This document shows, in pieces, positions 54,179 through 63,264 of a stretch of DNA of 64,000 nt. The notes beneath the pieces are model-generated. The model was not told the DNA's origin and ran no database searches. It was given only the letters and a program-made list of their open reading frames with translations. Both the position numbers and the translations under genes were made by a program. The DNA is from Massilibacteroides vaginae. Its GTDB lineage: Bacteria > Bacteroidota > Bacteroidia > Bacteroidales > Tannerellaceae. The DNA is taken from positions 62,001-126,000 of the forward strand of contig NZ_FXDJ01000009.1 of the NCBI RefSeq assembly GCF_900178525.1, read 5' to 3'. Each line of letters opens with the position of its first letter. Within the stretch, counting starts at the first letter, position 1.

Positions 54179-55933
54179 GTGATAAGACAAGGAAATGAAA
54201 TACAAATCGGCAGTTTGACAAGAATGACATTCGTACTTTCTTTGGGGGTACTTTGCTTCTTGTTTTTTTACTTTATGCAACCTTATCATTTACTCTATGA
54301 AGAACAAATGCAATTATTTTTGTTCTCATCCGACTATTTCTTGTCTTACCTCAGCAAACCGGGTGGGTTAGCTTGTTACGCAGGAGACTTTCTTACTCAG
54401 TTTTATTGTATTAAAGGTGCAGGAGCTGTTATTATTACCCTAACCTTAGGAGTAGAACTCCTTTTGCTTTTATGTATATTTACTCGAATCGGAAAACGGG
54501 AAAACGGATTGTATGCAGTTATACCGGTTCTTATTGAATGGCATTTACATTTAAGTCTAAATTACCGATTGTCTTCTTCCGTGGCATTCATCTTTGCACT
54601 TGGTCTTTTTCTACTTTATACCTTGATCAATAAACAGAACGTCGCCGGAGTGTTCAGTCTGGTAATAACGCCTGTATTGTACATCTTGATAGGTGGTCAT
54701 TTTTTGACTTTCGCCATTTTAGTTATCATATTTGATATTACCCGCCGCCGATTATCTTCATTTCCCTATTGGTTATTATTAATAGGTGGATGCATACTAT
54801 GCCCTCTATTGCTGCGTGAACACTATTTACTAACAATCGAACAAGCATTCTTCTATCCCACAGACAGGATCAGTTACTTTCTTCCTACTCTCTCACTAAT
54901 CTTTCTGCTTATAGGGTATATTATTTCATTACAAAAACGATCATTCCGTTATCAATACAATGAAGTAACCATATTGTTTATTATTGCTTTAGGACTTACT
55001 ATTTATGTATTTATTCATACTGATCAAAACAAAGAAAAACTGCTGACGTTGGATTCCGAAACTTATTTCAACAACTGGGAAAAAGTTTCAACTAAGGCAG
55101 AATCGTTTCAAATGCAAAATCCGGCAACTACTTATTTTACCAATCTGGCATGGATGAAGCAAGGTTTACTTGCTGACAAACTGCTATCTACCTATCAGCC
55201 ATTTACGAATGGGATGTTTATTCCAGTTGGTCCACGCAGTACGCCTCTTGAAATATTATTCAGCGGAGAAGTGTATTTCCAGCTGGGAGATATGAATATG
55301 GCACAGCACGCAACTATGCTGGCTATGATTTTCTCACCTCAACACAGAAGTTCCCGTCTGATTAAAAGATTAACTGAGATCAATCTGATTATCGGTGATA
55401 CGGCCGCGGTAGACAAATATCTACGGATATTAGACAAAACATTATTTTATTCGGATTACGCGACAGGCATACGGAAGATAATGCAAGAAGGAGATGAAAA
55501 TCCATGGTTGGCAGAAAGACGTGCGTCTATAGCAACTTATGATACACTGCGAATGGCTTCGAATGTGGAGGCATCGCTCACTATGCTTATTAAAAGCAAC
55601 CCCCAAAACAAAGCCGCATTGGATTATTTGTTATGCTATCATTTACTGGATAAAAATATATCCGGTTTTATTTCTGTTTATGACAAATGGTACAAAAACA
55701 GCGAATACGATCTTCCAAAGCTTTACGCTGAAGGACTCCTCATCGCTTTAGCTCAACAAAAGGCATCCCCAAAAGTATTGGAAAGCTACAAAATACCGAA
55801 CGAACTGACAACGGATTTTCTGGCTTATACTAAACGCTATCAGGAAGCAGGAGGAGACGGAACTGAATTACAGGATCAATATGCAAAGTCTTATTGGTTC
55901 TATTATCATTATGCTCAAATGAAAGAACAATGA
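54179..55933 (+). CDS. Polytopic membrane protein (DUF6057-like)
   Basis: The product has 584 aa if the GTG at 54179 is the start; a later ATG at 54224 (MTFVLSLGVLC) is also possible. About eight to nine TM helices fill residues 15-280, followed by a soluble, helical C-terminal half that looks TPR-like (VYFQLGDMNMAQHATMLAMIFSPQHRSS). Its middle TM part resembles the Bacteroidetes DUF6057 family as I recall it. It overlaps the next gene by 4 bp (ATGA). Confidence 0.7.
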   Translation: MIRQGNEIQIGSLTRMTFVLSLGVLCFLFFYFMQPYHLLYEEQMQLFLFSSDYFLSYLSKPGGLACYAGDFLTQFYCIKGAGAVIITLTLGVELLLLLCIFTRIGKRENGLYAVIPVLIEWHLHLSLNYRLSSSVAFIFALGLFLLYTLINKQNVAGVFSLVITPVLYILIGGHFLTFAILVIIFDITRRRLSSFPYWLLLIGGCILCPLLLREHYLLTIEQAFFYPTDRISYFLPTLSLIFLLIGYIISLQKRSFRYQYNEVTILFIIALGLTIYVFIHTDQNKEKLLTLDSETYFNNWEKVSTKAESFQMQNPATTYFTNLAWMKQGLLADKLLSTYQPFTNGMFIPVGPRSTPLEILFSGEVYFQLGDMNMAQHATMLAMIFSPQHRSSRLIKRLTEINLIIGDTAAVDKYLRILDKTLFYSDYATGIRKIMQEGDENPWLAERRASIATYDTLRMASNVEASLTMLIKSNPQNKAALDYLLCYHLLDKNISGFISVYDKWYKNSEYDLPKLYAEGLLIALAQQKASPKVLESYKIPNELTTDFLAYTKRYQEAGGDGTELQDQYAKSYWFYYHYAQMKEQ

Positions 55934-57384
55934 ATAAGTTGATAACATATCTCATCTTGGTGGTTTCATTTTGTTCTGCCTGCAACCGCCCTACAAACGT
56001 CAGAAAAACGGACAGCCTGCCTCCTATTTATCCGGACTATACCAATATTACGATTCCGGTTAATATTGCACCACTTAACTTTCTGTTGAGAGAAGGCATT
56101 ACAAGCTCAGAGATATCTGTTCAGGGAACTCACCTGTCATTCACCCTATACCAGAATGAAAAAGTACAGTTCTCCATGAAACGATGGAAACACTTCCTCG
56201 AATCCGAAGTGGGCAATAAAGTAACGGTTCAGATAACGGCTAAGTCAAATGGAGAGTGGATCAGTTACGCACCGTTCTATTGGACTATTGTTCCCGAAAA
56301 AATAGACCCTTATCTGAGTTATCGTCTGATTGAGCCGGGGTATGAAGTCTGGAACACAATACAACTCTGTGAACGAAATGTCGAAACATTTAGAGAACGG
56401 GTATTGGCCGATAATAATCTGACTGATGGAACATGTATGAACTGCCACATTTACGGCAATCAGGATGCTTCATTGTCGATGTTCCATCTACGGGGTAGCA
56501 ACGGAGGCACTATACTAAATCGAAATGGCGAACTACGAAAGATAAACACGAAAGCTGACGGACAAATATCTCCGGCTATTTACGGCAACTTCCATCCTTC
56601 GGGCAAATACGCGGTATTCTCAACCAACACAATCATACCTGAGTTTCATGCTTACCGGAATGAGCGTTTGGAAGTATACGACACCGAGTCCGATCTAATT
56701 GTTCTTGATCTCGAATCAAACAAAGTATTCTCGTCTCCCTTATTATCGGGCAAAGAGAATCTGGAAACGTTTCCTGTTTTTTCTGCTGATGGGAAAACGC
56801 TTTATTTTTGTTCGGCTCCGGCAGTTGCATTACCGGATAGCATTCAGACATTAAAGTATAATTTATGCAGTATTGCATTTCATGAAACTAATGGTAGTTT
56901 TGGAACACAAATTGATACGTTATTTCATGCCTTGGAACATAATAAATCCGCTTGCCATCCAAAAACCTCTCCCGACGGACGGTATCTGCTATTTACAATC
57001 GCGGATTATGGAACTTTCCCGATCTGGCATCAGGAAACGGATTTACAAATGATTGATCTTCATACAGGTCGTTTAGATTCATTAGCGATTGTAAACTCTG
57101 ATCGATCGGACACTTATCACTCTTGGTCGTCAAACAGCCGTTGGTTTGTATTTGCAAGCAAACGAGATGATGGGTTGTATGGCAAACCTTATTTTTCGTA
57201 TGTCGACAAACAAGGAACAGTGCATAAACCCTTCGTGCTTCCACAGCGCGACCCTACGAAATATGATGATATGCTGAAGTCGTTCAACATCCCGGAGTTG
57301 TCAAAAGGACAGGTTCCTTTTGGCGCGGGAGATATTGAGAAAATTCACAAAAACGTTCCTGCCGAATCGGTTTCTAATCGCTAA
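55930..57384 (+). CDS. Beta-propeller (PD40/TolB-like) lipoprotein with CxxCH motif
   Basis: The ATG at 55930, overlapping the previous stop, begins a lipoprotein signal (VVSFCSACNRP). The product has 484 aa. An N-terminal all-beta segment is followed by C169-MNC-H173 (DGTCMNCHIYG), a classical c-type heme motif, then propeller blades with NFHPSGKYAVFSTN, FPVFSADGKTLYFCSA, HPKTSPDGRYLLFTIADYG and HSWSSNSRWFVFASKRDDG, typical of PD40 repeats. One heme could be attached if a maturation system exists. The combination with a polytopic partner suggests an envelope redox or sensing complex; this is inference. Confidence 0.82.
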   Translation: MNKLITYLILVVSFCSACNRPTNVRKTDSLPPIYPDYTNITIPVNIAPLNFLLREGITSSEISVQGTHLSFTLYQNEKVQFSMKRWKHFLESEVGNKVTVQITAKSNGEWISYAPFYWTIVPEKIDPYLSYRLIEPGYEVWNTIQLCERNVETFRERVLADNNLTDGTCMNCHIYGNQDASLSMFHLRGSNGGTILNRNGELRKINTKADGQISPAIYGNFHPSGKYAVFSTNTIIPEFHAYRNERLEVYDTESDLIVLDLESNKVFSSPLLSGKENLETFPVFSADGKTLYFCSAPAVALPDSIQTLKYNLCSIAFHETNGSFGTQIDTLFHALEHNKSACHPKTSPDGRYLLFTIADYGTFPIWHQETDLQMIDLHTGRLDSLAIVNSDRSDTYHSWSSNSRWFVFASKRDDGLYGKPYFSYVDKQGTVHKPFVLPQRDPTKYDDMLKSFNIPELSKGQVPFGAGDIEKIHKNVPAESVSNR

Positions 57385-57420
57385 ATAAATTGTTCCGTAA
57401 CACAGCCAGTCGGTTGTCGT

Positions 57421-58689
57421 TTACTTTCCTTTCAATCCGAAATGTAGTTGGGCAAAGCGGATGTAATTCTGCCAGTCGATATCCGTCACATCGTGTTTAC
57501 CCGGACGGATATGATAGCCTATGCGATTCATGATCGGCCGGTTGAGATCGGGCATTTCTGTTGTTTGCAATCCTTTATAGCCATAAAGCTCATAAACAGG
57601 ACCGGCAAGTACGCCGGCAAGGAATTCGCCTTTAGGATCAGCCCATCGATCTTCTTTGGCACTGGCAATATAAACCGGACGTGGAGCTACCAAGGCAATC
57701 AGTTCGTGCTGATCGAAGGGCAGTTTGTCTTCCTGGTCTGCATATTGCTCTGCAGCTTTACACAGCCAATGCGGAAAAGAAGTCGTCATGATACGAAACG
57801 TTTCGCCGTATCTTCTTTTAGAAATAGCCGCTCCTCCACATCCTGAGTTATTAGATATAACTATTGCAAAACGCTCATCCTGCACTCCGGCCCAAAGACT
57901 TGCTTTCCCTTGCCTTGAATGCCCCATCAACGCAACCTGTTCAGCATTTATTTTTTCTTCTTGCTCCAGATAGTCCATAATCCGACTTAATCCCCAGGCC
58001 CATCCGCCTATGGCTTGCCATGCTTCGGAGTTGTCTTTTGTTTGCCGATAATCGCTAAATAAACGCAGGATACTTTCGTCTTTCAGCTCTGCTTTGTCGG
58101 GGAAAATATCGTGATAGCACATTGTCGCTACACCGAATCCGGCATCAATAATCATCTCTACCGGCCATCTATCTTTTTGAAAGCCACGAGCCATAGACGG
58201 GTCGTCGGTACTCTTAACAAACTTCAAGCCGGGTGATACTAAGATATTTTCATCCGTATCCAGACTTTGATTGCCCATAAAGTTATAAGATAAAAACACG
58301 GGCACTTTACCCTTTATCGCATTAGGCAGATACAAAAGAAGGATTGCTTCTGTTTCTTTTCCGTTTTTACTAAAGCGCAGACCGATTTGTTTGCAGGTAG
58401 CCTTACCGGCAAGCGCATCCGTTTTTTCATCGAGCAAACGATAATCTACCGGAATAGATTCATTTGGAGTAACACCGTACATCTGTGTTGAAAACAAACG
58501 TAGTATTTCCGGACGGCGCACGGTTTCCCATTGCCCGGTTGTTGTTACAGCCTCCCCATTCTCGCAGATAAGCGGATCGGGCAATGTATAAACAGGAACT
58601 TTTGTTTCGTCGTAATTCTCACCTCTGGATTGTGCCTGAGCAACATATCCGAGTAGCAATAGTGTGGTTATAAGAAGTAGTTTTTTCAT
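57421..58689 (-). CDS. CE15-like glucuronoyl/acetylxylan esterase, exported
   Basis: The product has 422 aa with a signal peptide ending YVAQAQ. The alpha/beta-hydrolase nucleophile elbow is GHSRQGKASLW, in the place of the GCSRxGK of CE15 glucuronoyl esterases. ISNNSGCGGAAISKRRYGE, APRPVYIASAKEDRWADPKGEF and the late catalytic His (RPGKHDVT) follow. CE15 enzymes cleave esters between lignin and glucuronoxylan; some relatives are acetylxylan esterases. It lies next to, but is not cotranscribed with, the SusC/D operon. Confidence 0.87.
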   Translation of the reverse strand: MKKLLLITTLLLLGYVAQAQSRGENYDETKVPVYTLPDPLICENGEAVTTTGQWETVRRPEILRLFSTQMYGVTPNESIPVDYRLLDEKTDALAGKATCKQIGLRFSKNGKETEAILLLYLPNAIKGKVPVFLSYNFMGNQSLDTDENILVSPGLKFVKSTDDPSMARGFQKDRWPVEMIIDAGFGVATMCYHDIFPDKAELKDESILRLFSDYRQTKDNSEAWQAIGGWAWGLSRIMDYLEQEEKINAEQVALMGHSRQGKASLWAGVQDERFAIVISNNSGCGGAAISKRRYGETFRIMTTSFPHWLCKAAEQYADQEDKLPFDQHELIALVAPRPVYIASAKEDRWADPKGEFLAGVLAGPVYELYGYKGLQTTEMPDLNRPIMNRIGYHIRPGKHDVTDIDWQNYIRFAQLHFGLKGK

Positions 58690-58710
58690 AATAATAATCC
58701 ATCTTTTGTT

Positions 58711-59475
58711 TTATCTGTGGGTATTCATAAACTCCAGCGCTTTCTCCATATCTTCCGGCGTATCTATTCCGATTGTTTCCTGATGAGTAATACCGGCTTT
58801 GATACGATAGCCATTTTCCAGCCAGCGAAGTTGCTCCAGGCTTTCGGCAAGTTCAAGAGGTGATTGCGGCAAACGCGTGATCTCACGTAAAACATCCGCC
58901 CGGTAAGCGTACAGACCGATATGTTTATAATAGGTATAATTACGAAGCCATTCCGCATGTTCTTTTCCACGTGTGTATGGAATTACAGAACGACTGAAGT
59001 ACATCGCTTCGTTATGCTTGTTCAACACAACCTTCGGAGAATTAGGATTAAATAAGGTGGATTCAAAATCGCCATCCGGAGCAAAAGGTTTTACTAAAGT
59101 AGCGATTTCAACCTGCCCGTCTGTAAAGCAGGATTTCAACGTTTCTATCTGGGAAGGATGAATAAAGGGCTCATCACCTTGGATGTTGACTATTACCTCG
59201 TATCCCGTTCCGGTTTTAGTATAGGCCTCATAACAACGGTCGGTTCCGCTTTTATGATCGGCAGAGGTCATTACAACCTGTCCGCCAAATGCTTTAACCG
59301 CAGACTCGATACGCGCATCGTCGGTCGCTACATAAACAGCATCCAACAGTCCCTGCACTTGTTCATAAACACGCTGTATCATTGTTTTGCCGTTCATATC
59401 CGCTAAGGGCTTACCCGGAAAACGCGTTGATGCGTAGCGGGCGGGAATAATTCCGATAAACCTTATTCTATCCAT
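58711..59475 (-). CDS. kdsB: 3-deoxy-manno-octulosonate cytidylyltransferase KdsB
   Basis: The product has 254 aa: [49 protein letters not shown] and [11 protein letters not shown]...[12 protein letters not shown]. It activates Kdo as CMP-Kdo for LPS core synthesis. Confidence 0.96.
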   Translation of the reverse strand: MDRIRFIGIIPARYASTRFPGKPLADMNGKTMIQRVYEQVQGLLDAVYVATDDARIESAVKAFGGQVVMTSADHKSGTDRCYEAYTKTGTGYEVIVNIQGDEPFIHPSQIETLKSCFTDGQVEIATLVKPFAPDGDFESTLFNPNSPKVVLNKHNEAMYFSRSVIPYTRGKEHAEWLRNYTYYKHIGLYAYRADVLREITRLPQSPLELAESLEQLRWLENGYRIKAGITHQETIGIDTPEDMEKALEFMNTHR

Positions 59476-59570
59476 CTCTGTTATTGTATTTGGAAAATAA
59501 ATTCTAACATCTTATGAGGCTGTATCAAAAAGCATGGCGCACCATCCTTTTTTTAACCAACCCCATGCTA

Positions 59571-59601
59571 TTGGCAAAGTTAGCTATTTATTTTATTTTT
59601 G
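59571..59601 (+). promoter_or_regulatory. Promoter of the AlbA_2 gene
   Basis: TTGG (59571) and TATTTTTG (59594-59601), 20 nt apart, match the -33/-7 layout; the ATG follows 20 nt later. Confidence 0.5.
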
Positions 59602-59621
59602 TCTGACTAATAATCGTCAAT

Positions 59622-60254
59622 ATGAAGAAGCATCCGATTGAAATATTGATTGAACAAGGTGAGCATCAACAGCTTGATTTCAAATTTGAAGTGAGCGACA
59701 GCAAAAAGATAGCCCGAACGCTAAGTGCTTTTGCCAACACAGATGGAGGGCGTTTGTTGATTGGCGTAAAAGACAATGGAGCGATTGCCGGAGTTCGTAG
59801 CGAAGAAGAATACTACATGATTGAAGCGGCTTCGCAATTATATACGAAACCCGAAGTAGCATTTACCGCGCAAAGATGGGAGGTCGGTGGAAAAACCGTT
59901 CTTGAAGTACATATCCCCCCGGCAAAAAACGGTCCCTATATGGCGCCGGACAAACAAGATGAATTTAAGGCTTATATTCGGGTAGACGACGAGAATATCC
60001 TGGCAAACGACGTACTTGTTCTTGCCTGGGAAAAACAGAAACGAACTAAAGGAACTTTACTGAAACTAACAAAGCCCGTAGAACGGTTATTCCATTATTT
60101 AGATAACCATCCTTATATTAATGCAAATCAGTTTTGCCGTATCGGACGAATTAATTATTACACGGCAAAACATATCCTGAGCGACCTGCTCGCAATTAAC
60201 AGTCTGCAATACGTGGTTGTTGACAAAAGGATCGCCTACAAACGAATTGCCTGA
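59622..60254 (+). CDS. AlbA_2/Schlafen-type protein with winged-helix tail
   Basis: The product has 210 aa. Residues 1-130 form the AlbA_2 (divergent AAA-4) fold: QQLDFKFEVSDSKKIARTLSAFANTDGGRLLIGVKDNGAIAGV, and VHIPPAKNGPYMA...AYIRVDDENILAND. Residues 145-210 resemble a winged helix. Such proteins bind nucleic acid and are often regulators or defence factors; the specific role is unknown. The 3' end overlaps the convergent NfeD gene by 19 bp. Confidence 0.85.
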   Translation: MKKHPIEILIEQGEHQQLDFKFEVSDSKKIARTLSAFANTDGGRLLIGVKDNGAIAGVRSEEEYYMIEAASQLYTKPEVAFTAQRWEVGGKTVLEVHIPPAKNGPYMAPDKQDEFKAYIRVDDENILANDVLVLAWEKQKRTKGTLLKLTKPVERLFHYLDNHPYINANQFCRIGRINYYTAKHILSDLLAINSLQYVVVDKRIAYKRIA

Positions 60255-61630
60255 ACGTAAACCTGCGCGTTTTCAAAGCGAACTACTTTTACAGGTGTTC
60301 CTTTTTCAATGTAATTCTGTATGGACACCCCATCATAGAGCTCTCCCTCAATCAATACCTTACCGGATGGTCGCAATACGGTAGCGGCTGTTCCTTCTTT
60401 TCCGACCAAAGAGGTTAGCACAGGACCGGACACAGCTTCTTCCAGATCTGTTACCAATGCCACCTTGCGGAATATTCCTTTATGCCCGATCCGGTTGGAC
60501 AGCCAGATCATCAACGCAAAACCAAAACCAAGCCCCATAAGCACTGTCAACGACGCCCTACCCGCTTCCATGCTGCTTACATTGTCAAAATTAAAATTCG
60601 TATTATTAAGCAAAGCCATTGTTAACCCACCGATTATAAGAACTATCCCGGAAATACCGGCAACCCCAAAACCCGGAATAACAAACACCTCGACCAGCAT
60701 GAGGAGGATGCCGACTATGAAAATAAGGATTTCCCAATTTGCGGCCAATCCCTCGATATACAAGGGCGCAAAATAAAAAACAGCAGCAATAACAGATGCC
60801 GCCGAAGGAAAACCAATACCGGGTGTCTGCATCTCAAAATAAATACCACCTATAATAATGATGATGAGTAGCGATTGAGCTAAAGGATTCATCAAAAGAC
60901 CTTTCAAATTATCCACCCACGATGGCTCATAACTTCTGATCTCATAAGTGTCATATCCCATATATTTCGTTATCACCTCATCCACTGATTCGGCAATACC
61001 CTCACAATATCCCCACTGCACAGCCTCGTCTGCCGTAAAAGTCAATATCTTACCGCTGTCTACCACATGAGGGATTTTGGTTCGTTCGTCTACCATAGCC
61101 TCTGCTATCTTAGGATCCCGTTTCCACTTATAAATGGTATCGCCTCCCTGAACAATCGTGTCCTTGCCGTGCGCCTCAGCCGTTGAGCGTATCATCGAGC
61201 GCATATAAGACTGGTATTTATCAGGCATCGCCTCGCCGGTTTGATTCACCACGGTAGCCGCCCCGATATTTGCCCCTTTCCGCATATAAATATTTTTGGC
61301 TGCGATAGAGATCAGTGCTCCGGCAGAAGCCGCGTTGTTATCGATAAAAACCGATACCGGTATGGGAGAATATAAAATCGCCGTGCGCATAGAGTCGGCG
61401 GCATCCACCAATCCACCATACGTATTCATGTGAATTAATATGGCATCAGCCCCCAACAATTGGGCTTCCGAAAGCCCTTTTGACAGGTAAATTCGCGTTC
61501 TGTTATCAATTTCATTTTTAATATCGATCTTATAAACTATCGCTTTATCCAGAGCCAAGGACTGATGGGCGTTTAAGAGGAAAAGTACCCCAAAAACAAC
61601 GAAAAACAACAAACGAGATATTTTATTCAT
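60236..61630 (-). CDS. NfeD-family membrane protein with ClpP-class serine protease domain
   Basis: The start is taken at MNKISRLLFF (61630); an ATG three codons earlier is possible. The product has 464 aa. A signal peptide is followed by the ClpP-like domain (AILIHMNTYGGLVDAADSMRTAILYSPIPVSVFIDNNAASAGALISIAA, with catalytic Ser in ASAGA), four to five TM helices and the C-terminal OB-type NfeD domain (LVGKEGTAATVLRPSGKVLIEGELYDGVS). Long NfeD proteins act with stomatin partners in membrane quality control; no stomatin gene is visible here. Confidence 0.9.
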   Translation of the reverse strand: MNKISRLLFFVVFGVLFLLNAHQSLALDKAIVYKIDIKNEIDNRTRIYLSKGLSEAQLLGADAILIHMNTYGGLVDAADSMRTAILYSPIPVSVFIDNNAASAGALISIAAKNIYMRKGANIGAATVVNQTGEAMPDKYQSYMRSMIRSTAEAHGKDTIVQGGDTIYKWKRDPKIAEAMVDERTKIPHVVDSGKILTFTADEAVQWGYCEGIAESVDEVITKYMGYDTYEIRSYEPSWVDNLKGLLMNPLAQSLLIIIIIGGIYFEMQTPGIGFPSAASVIAAVFYFAPLYIEGLAANWEILIFIVGILLMLVEVFVIPGFGVAGISGIVLIIGGLTMALLNNTNFNFDNVSSMEAGRASLTVLMGLGFGFALMIWLSNRIGHKGIFRKVALVTDLEEAVSGPVLTSLVGKEGTAATVLRPSGKVLIEGELYDGVSIQNYIEKGTPVKVVRFENAQVYVQAIRL

Positions 61631-61782
61631 ACACAACATTTTACATATTCATTGACAAATACAATCACGATATAGATAGTTTTTATGAGCTACAAATCGT
61701 AATCGAGCTAACCAACTGATAATAAACACAAAACAACAAACAATTGCAACAAAAACTTCACCAGCATAAACCTGTCCGAAAA

Positions 61783-61814
61783 TTTGTTATTTTCAATAAG
61801 AATTAGTATGTTTG
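61783..61814 (+). promoter_or_regulatory. Promoter of the ECF sigma gene
   Basis: TTTG (61783-61786), 20 nt, TATGTTTG (61807-61814) is a full match to the Bacteroidetes housekeeping promoter. A leader of about 60 nt follows to the ATG at 61884. Confidence 0.65.
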
Positions 61815-61883
61815 TGATACTAACAGTTCCGGCTAAAACTTTATTTTAGAATTAGAAGTTTATACATTTAACAAATTACGAAC

Positions 61884-62393
61884 ATGAATACGCTGCAATT
61901 TCAGAAAAAATTATTGGGCATGCAAGAAAACATGATGAATTTTGCTTTGATGCTCACAGCTAATAAAGATGATGCGAAAGACCTTCTTCAAGATACTACT
62001 CTCAAAGTTTTAGATAATCAAGAAAAGTTCGTTGATAATGTAAACTTTAAGGGTTGGGTACTAACTGTAATGCGTAATATATTTATCAACAACTATCATA
62101 AATTAGTACGTACTCAAACCATCGTAGACCAAAGCGTTGATTTATACAACTTAGATGTTATCAACGATTCCGGTTTTAATTCACCCGACGGAAGCTATCA
62201 GATTCAGGAAATAACAAAATCCATTAACGACCTGAATGACGATTTAAGAATTCCATTTTCCATGTTTCTGAGTGGATATAAATACAACGAAATTGCAGAA
62301 AAGCTGAATGTGCCTTTAGGTACAGTAAAGAGCAGGATTTTCTTTGCCCGACAGGAACTACAGAAATCATTAAAAAGTTTCCGCCCCGAATAA
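61884..62393 (+). CDS. ECF-type RNA polymerase sigma factor without linked anti-sigma
   Basis: The product has 169 aa. Region 2 (FALMLTANKDDAKDLLQDTTLKVL, FKGWVLTVMRNIFINNYHK) and region 4 (YKYNEIAEKLNVPLGTVKSRIFFARQEL) are clear. It resembles the constitutive Bacteroidetes ECF sigma factors rather than the FecI type encoded at 17783-18277. No anti-sigma gene follows. Confidence 0.92.
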   Translation: MNTLQFQKKLLGMQENMMNFALMLTANKDDAKDLLQDTTLKVLDNQEKFVDNVNFKGWVLTVMRNIFINNYHKLVRTQTIVDQSVDLYNLDVINDSGFNSPDGSYQIQEITKSINDLNDDLRIPFSMFLSGYKYNEIAEKLNVPLGTVKSRIFFARQELQKSLKSFRPE

Positions 62394-62421
62394 AGCAAAC
62401 TAATAATTTAATAATTAGAAT

Positions 62422-62467
62422 ATACTGAAAAGGTTCCGAGTTTATAAATTCGGGACCTTTTCAGTAT
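62422..62467 (+). terminator. Terminator after the ECF sigma gene
   Basis: ATACTGAAAAGGTTCCGA pairs with TCGGGACCTTTTCAGTAT, with one G-U pair, over a 10-nt loop. It is very stable but lacks a long T run. Confidence 0.75.
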
Positions 62468-62475
62468 AATCACCC

Positions 62476-62677
62476 TGTCGAAAGATCTCATACCAACTGA
62501 CCATTGTCATCTTGAGCTTGTCGAAAGATCTCATACCAACTGACTATTGTCATCCTGAGCCTGTCGAAGGATCTCATACCAACTGACTATTGTCATCCTG
62601 AGCCTGTCGAAGGATCTCATACCAACTAACCATTGTCATCTTGAGCTTGTCGAAAGATCTCATACCAACTGACCATT
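62476..62677. repeat. Tandem repeat of 43 bp, four full copies plus a partial one
   Basis: Units start at 62506, 62549, 62592 and 62635 with GTCATCyTGAGCyTGTCGAA; a partial copy precedes (62476-62505). Units differ at only a few C/T and A/G positions. The core (TGAGCTTGTCGAAGGATCT-like) is a dispersed sequence in many bacterial genomes. No spacers separate the units, so it is not CRISPR. Imperfect relatives (GATGACAAGGG, CGGAATGACA) continue to about 62800. Confidence 0.85.
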
Positions 62678-62913
62678 ATTAACGAAGCTCCATGCAGAGA
62701 TCTCTCCACTTCGGTCGAGATGACAAGGGGAGGGAGGTCGAGAAGACAGGAAGGGAAGTCGGAATGACAAGGGAAGGAGATCGGAATGACAGGGAAGGAT
62801 AGTCGGTGTTCGTAGGGGCGAAAAATCTTTCGCCCTATACCAACCGCAGCAACAATAAAAGCCCTTATTTTTCATCAAACACAACTACCTGATTATCAGA
62901 CATCCAAACACAC

Positions 62914-63004
62914 CCAAAAACATAAAGGTTATTTTTCGAAAAATAAAGGATATATTTTGAAAAATAAAGGATATCTTTTTTTTCATATAGTATTACGAAA
63001 AACA
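62914..63004 (+). repeat. Dispersed intergenic repeat of about 90 bp, copy C
   Basis: CATAAAGGTTATTTTTCGAAA, then two AATAAAGGATAT units 21 bp apart, then CATATAGTATTACGAAAAA. It is the closest relative of copy B. Confidence 0.65.
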
Positions 63005-63201
63005 AGGGCCAAATTGAACGCTGAATTCAACCTGAAAATTTTGTTCAAACCGGGTTTAACCAACCCCTTTTTTTGTACGCTTTATAACTTTTCGCAACCA
63101 TGCTTTTCTCTTTTGATGAAGCGCTGATTTTTTGAATAAAGCATTCCACCCCAAAAACAACTTGTTTGAACGAATAAAAAAACATGAACACAGACAAAGA
63201 A

Positions 63202-63233
63202 TGTGGTTAATACCTCTTTTTTGTCTATTTTTG
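63202..63233 (+). promoter_or_regulatory. Promoter of the last, partial gene
   Basis: TATTTTTG (63226-63233) matches the -7 consensus; TGTGG at 63202 is a weak -33 with about 20 nt spacing. The ATG is 31 nt downstream. Confidence 0.45.
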
Positions 63234-63264
63234 CAATAAACACAGTAAGGATTAAAGATAACGG

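Noticed and set aside
62476-62677. Possible CRISPR array
   Set aside because: The 43-bp units follow one another without spacers, and no cas genes are nearby.
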